From: Catalinimonas alkaloidigena
Lineage (GTDB): Bacteria; Bacteroidota; Bacteroidia; Cytophagales; Cyclobacteriaceae
Direction: 5' to 3'
Length of the DNA stretch: 64,000 nt
Assembly: GCF_029504655.1 (NCBI RefSeq)
Contig: NZ_JAQFIL010000001.1
Location: forward strand, 129,001 to 193,000
The notes under the pieces are model-generated. The model worked only from the letters and a program-made list of their open reading frames with translations, was not told where the DNA came from and did not search any database. The translations under genes were made by a program, and so were the position numbers. Positions within the stretch are counted from its first letter, which is position 1. Each line of letters starts with the position of its first letter. This document shows, piece after piece, positions 35,938-43,145 of the stretch.

Positions 35938-35978
35938 TGCCATTGCCTCTCTGTATGATCCGGGTCTTGGCATTTTTT
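35938..35978 (+). terminator. Possible riboswitch expression-platform terminator
   Basis: A 5-bp stem (TGCCA/TGGCA) enclosing 25 bases and followed by six T residues. It lies between the TPP aptamer and the first gene. The stem is short, so the assignment is tentative, but its position fits a transcription-attenuating platform. Confidence 0.45.
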
Positions 35979-35996
35979 ATTTTTAAATGATTAGCG

Positions 35997-36725
35997 ATGA
36001 GCACAGAGATAGAACAGAAGAAATTTGACCTTGTTACCCAGGACCTGCGGCAGTGGCAGGGACGAGAAGAGTGGTTTTTTAACCGCGAACATACCGACAC
36101 CTACGAACTTTGGTACGAGGGGCGCTACAAGCGTGCTGAGATCTGGCAGAAGAAAGTCATCGGGCAACTCATTAAAAAAGATGAGCGGGTCAAAACCCTG
36201 CTGGAATTTGGCTGCGGTACTACCCGCTTTACCCGCTGGTGGCATGAGATCGATATAGAAGCCAGTGGTGGCGATATCTCACCATTTATGCTGGGGCAAG
36301 GCACCCACCTCTTTAATGGAGACCTGGTGCTGGCCGATTCTCATCACATGCCTTTTAAGGATCATACCTTTGACGTCCTGGCGTTTATCACCACTTTTGA
36401 ATACTACAAAGATCCGGTAAAGGTCATCCGTGAAGCGGTAAGGGTAGGGAAATATGGCATCGTATTCGGCATGATGAACCGAAACTCACCCAAAGTAGCC
36501 AGAAGAAGGATACAGGAGATGTTTGGTAAAAACCCATTCTATGTTACCGCTACTTTCTATACGCCTAAAAAGTTGATAGCAACTATTGAAGAGGCCTTGG
36601 CAGGCAGAGATTATACTATTGAATGGACAACCACCGGTCTGCCCAAGTGGTTTCCTGTACAGCAATGGGGCTTACCTTATGGCGATTTCTTTGGCTTGCA
36701 TGTACGCCTAAACGATGTGGAATGA
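35997..36725 (+). CDS. SAM-dependent methyltransferase, class I, in a TPP-riboswitch operon
   Basis: A 242-aa methyltransferase: motif I LLEFGCGTTRFTRWWHEIDI, acidic motif II DIEASGGDIS, post-motif region ADSHHMPFKDHTFDVLAFIT, and a C-terminal substrate cap. It resembles UbiE/Methyltransf_11 enzymes in fold but lacks a recognisable substrate signature. It starts 84 bases after the thiamin riboswitch aptamer. Its stop overlaps the start of the next gene (ATGA), which implies translational coupling to the AIR-synthase-like protein. It is probably the first enzyme of a thiamin-related or thiamin-controlled pathway. Confidence 0.85.
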   Translation: MSTEIEQKKFDLVTQDLRQWQGREEWFFNREHTDTYELWYEGRYKRAEIWQKKVIGQLIKKDERVKTLLEFGCGTTRFTRWWHEIDIEASGGDISPFMLGQGTHLFNGDLVLADSHHMPFKDHTFDVLAFITTFEYYKDPVKVIREAVRVGKYGIVFGMMNRNSPKVARRRIQEMFGKNPFYVTATFYTPKKLIATIEEALAGRDYTIEWTTTGLPKWFPVQQWGLPYGDFFGLHVRLNDVE

Positions 36726-37786
36726 GTGCTTTTGAAGACCATTCCGGCAAAATCAACAGTGCTTCTTTCAAAGAAATACTGCTGCCTCAAAGTGGTTATG
36801 CACGAAAAGAAGTGCTGGTCGGGCCCAAATACGGAGTAGACACCTCAGTCATTGATCTGGGTAATGGCTTAGGTATGGCAGTATCCAGCGATCCACTTTC
36901 GCTTATCCCATCTCTGGGACTGAAAGCATCTGCCTGGCTGTCGGTACACCTGCTGGCCAATGACATGGCGACTACCGGCTTACCTCCCATGTATGCCCAG
37001 TTTGTACTCAACCTGCCCACCAGCCTTTCACAGCAAGCATTTCAGGAATACTGGAAACATATTCATGCCTTTTGTGAGCAGATCGGTGTCAACATCACCG
37101 GAGGACATACCGGGCAGATAGAAGGGCAGAACTCCACCATTTCGGGGGGAGGGACCATGTTTCTGACGGCTCCACTGGACAAAATCATCAGCAGCCATCA
37201 GGCTGAGCCGGGAGATGTGATCGTTGTAACCAAAGAAACGGCCCTGACGTCCTCAGCCATACTGGCGATGAGCTTTCCGGAGACTGTGATAAACAAATTG
37301 GGGAAAGAAGTGTATGAAGCCGCCTGCGAGAATTTCTACCGGACCTCTTCTTTGTCTGATGCGCTGGTAGCGGTGGAGGTACTACAGCCCAATATCGAGC
37401 TAAAAGCTATGCATGATGTAACCGAAGGAGGGGTGGTAGGAGCGATTTGTGAAATGGCTGCTGCTTCAGACTGCGGGTTTGAACTGCACAATGAAGAACT
37501 GCCGGTAGGTGAAGCACCTTACCGGATCACACAGCTCTTTGAGATTGACCATCGCTATTGTGTAGGTGCCGGCGCAATGATCATGGCCGTAAAAAAAGGT
37601 AAGGAACAGGCTTTGGTGGATCATCTGGCGTCCAAATCTATACGGGCCAGCATTGTTGGAGAGATGACTGCTTCGCAACAGGGCTTTAAAATGATTGAAA
37701 ATGATGAAGCACAAAGCATTGCCTTTGACGGAAACGATCCCTACTGGGGAGCATTCTTTAAAGCATTGAAAAACGGGCTGAGATAG
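36722..37786 (+). CDS. AIR-synthase/HypE/ThiL superfamily protein
   Basis: A 354-aa protein of the PurM-like ATPase superfamily: GPKYGVDTSVIDLGNGLGMA, VSSDPLSLIPSLGLKASAW, VHLLANDMATTGLPPMYAQF, NITGGHTGQIEGQNSTISGG, VIVVTKETALTSSAILAM, and AMHDVTEGGVVGAICEM. This pattern lies closest to the HypE/AIR-synthase-related group. ThiL (thiamin-monophosphate kinase) belongs to the same superfamily, which fits the thiamin riboswitch upstream, but the enzyme reaction is not proven. The start is the ATG overlapping the methyltransferase stop, because an in-frame ATG at 36623 would place 33 non-conserved residues inside the previous gene. Confidence 0.85.
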   Translation: MSAFEDHSGKINSASFKEILLPQSGYARKEVLVGPKYGVDTSVIDLGNGLGMAVSSDPLSLIPSLGLKASAWLSVHLLANDMATTGLPPMYAQFVLNLPTSLSQQAFQEYWKHIHAFCEQIGVNITGGHTGQIEGQNSTISGGGTMFLTAPLDKIISSHQAEPGDVIVVTKETALTSSAILAMSFPETVINKLGKEVYEAACENFYRTSSLSDALVAVEVLQPNIELKAMHDVTEGGVVGAICEMAAASDCGFELHNEELPVGEAPYRITQLFEIDHRYCVGAGAMIMAVKKGKEQALVDHLASKSIRASIVGEMTASQQGFKMIENDEAQSIAFDGNDPYWGAFFKALKNGLR

Positions 37787-37788
37787 AT

Positions 37789-37863
37789 AGTGTTATGGTA
37801 CGATGGTGTTATTGTTTTTTAAACAGAGAACTTTTAACCATAACACTTTCGCACTATAACACC
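37789..37863. repeat. Inverted 8-base-period repeat (GTGnTATG family)
   Basis: Left arm units (37790-37815) are GTGTTATG, GTACGATG, GTGTTATT. The right arm (37837-37863), read on the minus strand, gives GTGTTATA, GTGCGAAA, GTGTTATG. Pairs include an 11-bp perfect match (37789-37799 with 37837-37847) and another (37805-37812 with 37856-37863). The sequence could fold as one long imperfect hairpin or as alternative hairpins. It lies between the AIR-synthase-like and ThiE-like genes of the riboswitch operon. Confidence 0.7.
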
Positions 37864-37877
37864 CTAACATTATAAAA

Positions 37878-38519
37878 ATGGATAAAAAAATAAAAGGAGG
37901 GGTATACCTGGTCATTGATCCAGTAATGGATGAGCAGGTACTGTTAGAAAAAGTAACGCAGGCTTTAGAAGGAGGTGTGCAGGTATTACAAATCTGGAAC
38001 CACTGGCCCGAGCACTTTGCATTAGCAGACAAGCAGGCATTGGTAGAAGCGATTCTAAAAGTCAGCCGTCAATACCATGTGCCTACTTTGATCAATGAAG
38101 CGTGGGAATTGCTTCAGCATACTGCTTTAGATGGCGTACACTTTGACAGTATTCCTGAAGATTATGAAAATATCAAAAAGGAAGTAGGGAGGTTATTCGT
38201 TAGTGGAATTACCTGTAGCAATGACCTGGCAGTGATTACGTGGGCAGAAAAACACAAGCTGGATTATGTCTCATTCTGCTCCATGTTCCCTTCCAGTTCG
38301 GTAGATAGCTGCGAGATTGTAAGACCGGAAACGGTCAAAAGTGCCAGAGCTATTACGCAGATGCCAATCTTTCTTTCGGGAGGGATTACTACAGGAAATC
38401 TGGCGACTTTAGAAGCACTGGATTTCAATGGAGTGGCCGTGATATCGGGTATTCTAAGTGCTGACTCTCCCAAAGCTTCGGCTGCTTCTTACCAAAACGC
38501 ATTACAAACGATTAAATAA
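37878..38519 (+). CDS. Divergent ThiE/TenI-like TIM-barrel protein
   Basis: A 213-aa protein of the thiamin-phosphate synthase fold: VYLVIDPVMDEQVLLEKVTQ, PTLINEAWELLQHTALDGVH, FVSGITCSNDLAVITWAEKH, LDYVSFCSMFPSSSVDSCEI, PIFLSGGITTGNLATLEAL and GVAVISGILSADSP. The phosphate-binding GGI and the overall strand order match ThiE. However, the canonical QxREK, NDR/NDD, GxSxH and TxTK active-site motifs are replaced by QIWNHW, NEA, GITCS and SSSVDS. It may therefore bind or convert a thiamin-like or different phosphorylated compound. It is the third gene of the TPP-riboswitch operon. Confidence 0.82.
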   Translation: MDKKIKGGVYLVIDPVMDEQVLLEKVTQALEGGVQVLQIWNHWPEHFALADKQALVEAILKVSRQYHVPTLINEAWELLQHTALDGVHFDSIPEDYENIKKEVGRLFVSGITCSNDLAVITWAEKHKLDYVSFCSMFPSSSVDSCEIVRPETVKSARAITQMPIFLSGGITTGNLATLEALDFNGVAVISGILSADSPKASAASYQNALQTIK

Positions 38520-38527
38520 ACAAACTC

Positions 38528-38794
38528 ATGCATACATCATTGATGAAGAAACTTTGCTGCCCAATGGATAAGGCAGACCTTAACCTTCAGATTTTTCTGA
38601 AAGATGAAAATGGAGAAGTTATTGAAGGGCTGCTGACTTGCCCGGATTGCCAAAGATATTATCCTATCGTATACGGGATTCCTATTATGACACCGGATGA
38701 ATACCGGGAAAAATCGCTGGAAGCACCCATACTGGAAAAGTGGGGACTCCAACTGGAAGAAGGCAGCACCAAAATGTTGTTGCTGAAGAAATAA
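38528..38794 (+). CDS. Trm112-like small zinc-ribbon protein
   Basis: An 88-aa protein of the Trm112/YcaR family: KKLCCPMDKADLNL, LLTCPDCQRYYPIVYGIPIM. The second half keeps the CPxC and YPI-x-GIP hallmarks; the first pair, usually CPxC, is CCPMD here, so the zinc site may be altered. Trm112 proteins bind and activate methyltransferases, so a partner role for the methyltransferase at 35997 is plausible. It follows the ThiE-like gene by 8 bases. An internal ATG at 38543 would start MKKLCC and is a fair alternative. Confidence 0.82.
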   Translation: MHTSLMKKLCCPMDKADLNLQIFLKDENGEVIEGLLTCPDCQRYYPIVYGIPIMTPDEYREKSLEAPILEKWGLQLEEGSTKMLLLKK

Positions 38795-39126
38795 TGTGTA
38801 GCAACAAATAATTGTCTAATCCTCGGTTTGTGCCTCACAAACCGGACAAGCATCATGGTATGGAGTTATTTCATAACAAATAATTCATATATAAATTTGC
38901 CAAACCCGCAAAAAAAGTTTTAGCTTTGTGTCATTATGAAGTTAAGGCTCACCATATAGTTAGGGAGCGATGTCTCCCTCCATTCTTTTCAGGCAATGCT
39001 GATACTTTTCCTCAACAGATAAGGCTATTGCTGACCGTTTGATTTTTCTCTGTACTTTCTTTAGAAGGTTTTACTAGGATTTTCTTAGCTCACTGAGCTT
39101 TTGTTTTGCTACGTTTTTGCATATAC
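38795..39126. other. Intergenic region with hairpins and a promoter-like word
   Basis: About 330 bases between the Trm112-like and MATE genes. There is a 9-bp hairpin (CGGTTTGTG at 38824-38832 with CACAAACCG at 38836-38844) that may close the riboswitch operon, though no T run follows. A promoter-like word TAAATTTG lies near 38891-38899, and a short AGGGAG/CTCCCT hairpin near 38965-38985. No recognised riboswitch. Confidence 0.5.
38824..38844 (+). terminator. Hairpin after the riboswitch operon (no T run)
   Basis: A 9-bp perfect stem with a 3-base loop, 30 bases after the Trm112-like stop. Because no T tract follows, it may be a 3'-end stabiliser rather than a classical terminator. Confidence 0.4.
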
Positions 39127-40518
39127 ATGCGGGTTACAAAATTATTATATCATTTCAGACACGCCCTGGAGGGCGATTACGATAAATATACTTCCGGAAG
39201 CATCAGAAAGGCTGTTTTCTATCTGGCAGTGCCCATGATTTTGGAGATGATCATGGAGTCATTGTTTGCCATCGTGGACATCTTTTTTGTAGGCAGGCTG
39301 GGCGTGAACGCAGTAGCTACTGTAGGCCTGACCGAATCGGTAGTGACTATTGTTTATTCCATCGGTATAGGCTTCAGTATGGCTGCCACAGCAGTGATTT
39401 CACGCAGGGTAGGTGAGAAGCGTTTTGACAAAGCCTCATCAGCAGCTTTTCAGGTGATTCTGCTAGGTGCAGCTTTTTCTATACTTATTAGTATTACAGG
39501 CTATTTATATGGTGCTGAGGTGCTGACACTGATGGGAGCCAGTGAGGGAATATTGCGTGAAGGTACGCGCTACACGCAGATTATCTTTGCCGGTAATATT
39601 AGCATCATGCTGCTTTTTATCATCAATGGTGCATTTAGGGGAGCCGGAAATGCAGCGATTGCTATGCGTACCCTCTGGATTGCCAACGGTATCAATATCT
39701 TTCTGGACCCCTTACTGATTTTTGGCTTGTGGATTATACCAGGAATGGGTATTGAGGGTGCAGCCTGGGCCACAACCATTGGCAGGAGCATAGGCGTGCT
39801 GTATCAGCTTTATCATTTGGTGAAAGGCAGTACGCACATTAAGCTGGATAGGCAGGCGATTAAACTAAGATGGAAAACAGTGCTCAATATCATTAAGGTA
39901 TCCTCCGGGGGTATGGGGCAATTTCTCATTGACTCCGCCAGTTGGATCTTCCTGACACGCATTGTCTCTGAGTTTGGAAGTGTGGCTCTGGCAGGGTATA
40001 CCATTGCCTTCAGGATTGTAATGTTTACGCTCCTGCCTGCCTGGGGCCTATCTAATGCTGCAGCTACCATGGTAGGACAAAATCTGGGGGCTAAACATCC
40101 TGAGAGAGCAGAGAAGTCCGTCTGGTATACCGCCAAGTACAATGTCTATTTTCTGGGCTTTATCTCAGTGCTGTTTTTATTTACTGCTGATATTTTTGTG
40201 AACTGGTTTTCACCCGAAGCTGAAGTGGTTAAAGCAGGAGCTACCGCTCTAAAAATCTTCTGCCTGGGATACATTTTCTTTGCCTTTGGTATGGTCATCG
40301 TACAGGCATTTAACGGGGCCGGAGATACCCGAACGCCTACCATCATCAATTTGGGAGTACTGTGGGCTTTTCAGTTACCTCTGGCCTATCTGCTGGCTAT
40401 TTATTATGACTTGGGTGCTTTAGGCGTATACATCACCATCGCCATAAGCCACTCCCTGCATGCGCTGGTAAGCTTGTGGATATTCAGGAAAGGGAAATGG
40501 AAAGAAATGAAAGTGTAA
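39127..40518 (+). CDS. MATE-family efflux transporter
   Basis: A roughly 463-aa inner-membrane exporter with 12 predicted spans in two internally similar halves: IRKAVFYLAVPMILEMIME, IVDIFFVGRLGVNAVATVG, GNAAIAMRTLWIANGINIFL, then in the second half IKVSSGGMGQFLIDSASWI, LSNAAATMVGQNLGAKHPER and FNGAGDTRTPTIINLGVLW. It exports small, often cationic molecules in exchange for Na+ or H+. The start is ATG at 39127; a TTG at 39106 adds seven residues. The substrate is not predicted from sequence. Its position after the thiamin operon may be coincidental. Confidence 0.93.
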   Translation: MRVTKLLYHFRHALEGDYDKYTSGSIRKAVFYLAVPMILEMIMESLFAIVDIFFVGRLGVNAVATVGLTESVVTIVYSIGIGFSMAATAVISRRVGEKRFDKASSAAFQVILLGAAFSILISITGYLYGAEVLTLMGASEGILREGTRYTQIIFAGNISIMLLFIINGAFRGAGNAAIAMRTLWIANGINIFLDPLLIFGLWIIPGMGIEGAAWATTIGRSIGVLYQLYHLVKGSTHIKLDRQAIKLRWKTVLNIIKVSSGGMGQFLIDSASWIFLTRIVSEFGSVALAGYTIAFRIVMFTLLPAWGLSNAAATMVGQNLGAKHPERAEKSVWYTAKYNVYFLGFISVLFLFTADIFVNWFSPEAEVVKAGATALKIFCLGYIFFAFGMVIVQAFNGAGDTRTPTIINLGVLWAFQLPLAYLLAIYYDLGALGVYITIAISHSLHALVSLWIFRKGKWKEMKV

Positions 40519-40540
40519 ACGCTTGACCTAGGATAAAAAC

Positions 40541-40623
40541 AGAAACCGGATAGAAAACCATAGTTATCTATATGTGTAGCCCAGGGAGAGGGTGTAATAC
40601 GCATAGAGCTCTATCCGGTTTCT
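40541..40623. repeat. 83-bp element with perfect 14-bp inverted ends
   Basis: The ends (40541-40554 AGAAACCGGATAGA and 40610-40623, its exact inverted complement) pair over 14 bp. The 55-base interior can form an additional stem of about 8 bp (TATGTGTA with TACGCATA, one wobble). No T run follows. It lies between the MATE gene and a GNAT gene. It resembles a small structured mobile remnant (MITE- or REP-like) or an RNA structure. Confidence 0.65.
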
Positions 40624-40643
40624 CCAAGAATCAACGTCCAAAT

Positions 40644-41174
40644 ATGAATACTATTGAAGTCCTCATCCGGCCTGAGCAAGCAGAAGATACTGAAGCAATT
40701 CATGCGCTTAATGTGGCGGCCTTTGGCAGAGAAAACGAATCTCAACTCATTGAGTTGTTGAGAAAAAGTGACGCGTTTATCCCTAAACTTTCTTTGGTAG
40801 CTGTGCTTGATCATGAAATTGCAGGGCATATCTTATTCACCAAAATCAATATTATGGGTAACAATGATCAGGAATATCCTTCGCTGGCACTTGCCCCTAT
40901 GGCAGTGGCTCCGGATTTCCAGCATCAGGGCATTGGAAGTCAATTGATCAGCCAAGGGCTGGAGAAAGCCAAAGCACTCGCTTATACCTCAGTCATCGTG
41001 CTGGGGCATGAAAAGTATTACCCCAGGTTCGGTTTTGTACCCACGAGCCAATGGAACATTGTTCCTCCGTTTGAGGTGCCTGCTTCTGCCTTTATGGGCA
41101 TAGAGCTACAAGCGGGTGCTTTACAAGATATCTCCGGCACGGTACGTTATCCTAAAGAGTTTGAAATGGTCTGA
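40644..41174 (+). CDS. GNAT-family N-acetyltransferase (YhbS-like)
   Basis: A 176-aa protein of the YhbS-type GNAT group: VLIRPEQAEDTEAIHALNVA, AFGRENESQLIELLRKSDAF, AGHILFTKINIMG, LALAPMAVAPDFQHQGIGSQ, LISQGLEKAKALAYTSVIVL, and GHEKYYPRFGFVPTSQWNI. The QxxGIG acetyl-CoA loop is present. Substrate unknown. The start is the ATG at 40644; an in-frame ATG at 40572 overlaps the 83-bp inverted repeat. The gene is convergent with the acyl-CoA-dehydrogenase-like gene. Confidence 0.88.
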   Translation: MNTIEVLIRPEQAEDTEAIHALNVAAFGRENESQLIELLRKSDAFIPKLSLVAVLDHEIAGHILFTKINIMGNNDQEYPSLALAPMAVAPDFQHQGIGSQLISQGLEKAKALAYTSVIVLGHEKYYPRFGFVPTSQWNIVPPFEVPASAFMGIELQAGALQDISGTVRYPKEFEMV

Positions 41175-41181
41175 AGTAGCT

Positions 41182-42294
41182 TCAAAAGTTATTCAGCGCT
41201 ACAAATCCCAGCGGAGAAAGCAAAACATGCTGTGAGGCAGTATGCAGATCACGCCAGCAACGGTTGAGTTCAGTTGCTGGATTCAACACCGTCATTCCTG
41301 TCAGTGGATAAAGCATTTCAGAGGCTTCTCTGGCTACCTTTGCAGCATGCTTGGTAGATAAGCTGATCTTTCTGAGTAATTCTTCCGGTATAGCTTTTTC
41401 TGCTTCGCAAAATTCCCAGGCTTCCTGAACCAGCCAATACAACCAGCTTTTCGCGGATTCCAATTGGGCTTCCGCTTGCGCTAAGGTATCTTTCACCTTG
41501 TCATGATCTCTCAGGGCTTCTCCCTGCATTCCTTTTTTGTGTGTAAGCAATGCGCTGACTTCATCAAAGAAATGGCAGGCCATACCCGTGAGTTGCAGGC
41601 AGGTCGTGAGTTCGGCAAACTGCATAAAGGGAAAGCGGTAAAGCGGCCCCTGCTCATAAGGAGAAGGCTTGAGTAAGCTGAAAATTCTTTCTTCAGGCAC
41701 TTGAATATGATCAATCTCAAAGTCATGGCTGGAAGTGGCCTGTAAGCCGTAGGAACGCCAGGTATCTTTTACATGCACTTCTTCGGGAAAGAAAACAAAA
41801 GAGTAAAATTCAGGGGCATTGTCTGTGCCATCGGTTTTGAGCCGGCAATTGGCAGTGAAAGCGGTAGCATGGCTGGAGGCACTGCCATATTTCCAACTAC
41901 CTTTTACATTATAGCCCCCCTTCACTTGCGTAGCAATGCCGGAAAGTGCTCCACTGCCTGCTGTACAAGCCTTGGGATCTGTATAAATACGTTCGCTCAG
42001 AGCAGGCTGAATATAGGCGGCAAAGAGGTTAGCGCCCGCAGCCAGGTTGACGGTCCAGCCCAGACTACCATCGGCATAGGCCAGGGCTTCCAGTATCTGT
42101 AAAGCATCCGGTAAGGGCATTTCCAACCCCTGATACTTTTTAGGAATAAACAGCCGTAGCCATTCTTCCTGATATATTAGCGAAAGTTGTTCCTGCGTGA
42201 GCTTTTTTTGCTGCTCTGCCTTTGGAGCTTCTTCTCGGATTTTCTGAATGCTGTGCTGATCTAATATATCGCCGGGATGCTGTATAAACTTCAT
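41182..42294 (-). CDS. Acyl-CoA-dehydrogenase-family flavoprotein
   Basis: A 370-aa protein of the acyl-CoA dehydrogenase fold: an N-terminal helical part with YQGLEMPLPDALQILEALAY, a central beta domain with GGYNVKGSWKYGSASSHAT, and a C-terminal helical part ending TGMTVLNPATELNRCWRDLH. The last motif is like those in flavin-dependent hydroxylases of the same superfamily. The usual catalytic Glu of acyl-CoA dehydrogenases was not located, so an oxygenase or another flavin function is possible. It is divergent from the VOC-like gene. Confidence 0.78.
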   Translation of the reverse strand: MKFIQHPGDILDQHSIQKIREEAPKAEQQKKLTQEQLSLIYQEEWLRLFIPKKYQGLEMPLPDALQILEALAYADGSLGWTVNLAAGANLFAAYIQPALSERIYTDPKACTAGSGALSGIATQVKGGYNVKGSWKYGSASSHATAFTANCRLKTDGTDNAPEFYSFVFFPEEVHVKDTWRSYGLQATSSHDFEIDHIQVPEERIFSLLKPSPYEQGPLYRFPFMQFAELTTCLQLTGMACHFFDEVSALLTHKKGMQGEALRDHDKVKDTLAQAEAQLESAKSWLYWLVQEAWEFCEAEKAIPEELLRKISLSTKHAAKVAREASEMLYPLTGMTVLNPATELNRCWRDLHTASQHVLLSPLGFVALNNF

Positions 42295-42432
42295 ATGAGT
42301 CAATAAAACTAAAAGGTATCAAAGTAAAATGTTAAATTTAGTAAAGGCATATAAATTCATAGCTTAAAACCTATAAGAAGTATACCCATAAGCTCAGCAT
42401 GAGTTTAGAATTAAGGCATAATTATTCATCCA

Positions 42433-43083
42433 ATGGAGCTAGATCACCTGATGATATTTTCTTCTCAGCATGGTGCTGAAGCAGACAAATTACTACAATA
42501 TGCTTTTGTTGAAGGAAGTAGCAATACACACCCCGGACAGGGGACTGCTAACCGGAGATTCTTTTTTGAAAATGCTTTTTTTGAATGGGCTTTCGTGGTC
42601 AATGAAGCTGAGCTTAGCAGTGAAATTGTCCAGCCAACTTTTTTGTGGGAGCGCTCTCAATGGCAAACATCTCCTTACTCTCCTTTTGGTATGTGCATAC
42701 GCTTTGTCAAAGAAGAAACCGTTTTTGATAATGCCTTACGCTATGCGCCTCCATATATGCCGGAAGGTGCGCATATCGATATACTCACCATGAAAAACTA
42801 TTCGGAACTACCCATGATCTTCAGGACACCTTTTGAAAAAAATGGCTATACCCAAATTAATGAACCTTACCTCCATCCTAATGGCGTAAAGCAGATCACA
42901 AAGGTAATTTTTGGAGTTTCAGATGTGGAGCAGGCAAAGCTACATCTAAAATCTATCAATAATCAGGATTGGTTTGGGTTAACAGAAAGTCAAACTCCTA
43001 AAATGGAGGTTGTTTTTGATGATCATAAACAGAGACAGCGAATCAGTTTTGAGCCTGACCTACCTTTAGTATTCAGTTATTGA
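42433..43083 (+). CDS. Glyoxalase-like (VOC fold) protein
   Basis: A 216-aa protein: MELDHLMIFSSQHGAEADKL, THPGQGTANRRFFFENAFFE and QITKVIFGVSDVEQAKLHLK, two betaalphabeta modules as in the Glyoxalase-like family-3 domain. The metal ligands are not clear. Found without an obvious pathway partner; substrate unknown. Confidence 0.75.
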   Translation: MELDHLMIFSSQHGAEADKLLQYAFVEGSSNTHPGQGTANRRFFFENAFFEWAFVVNEAELSSEIVQPTFLWERSQWQTSPYSPFGMCIRFVKEETVFDNALRYAPPYMPEGAHIDILTMKNYSELPMIFRTPFEKNGYTQINEPYLHPNGVKQITKVIFGVSDVEQAKLHLKSINNQDWFGLTESQTPKMEVVFDDHKQRQRISFEPDLPLVFSY

Positions 43084-43145
43084 ATTTCCTTTTTCTGAGA
43101 TGTATATGAGAATTGCTCCCGGAGAAAATCGTTGATGCTATTCTA

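Noticed and set aside
38930..39100. A possible riboswitch upstream of the MATE gene
   Set aside because: Only short hairpins are visible and no conserved aptamer core (for example guanidine, SAM, PreQ1) could be recognised.
40541..40623. Interpretation of the 83-bp element as an integron attC site
   Set aside because: The ends lack the RYYYAAC and GTTRRRY core sites and no integrase gene or cassette array is present.
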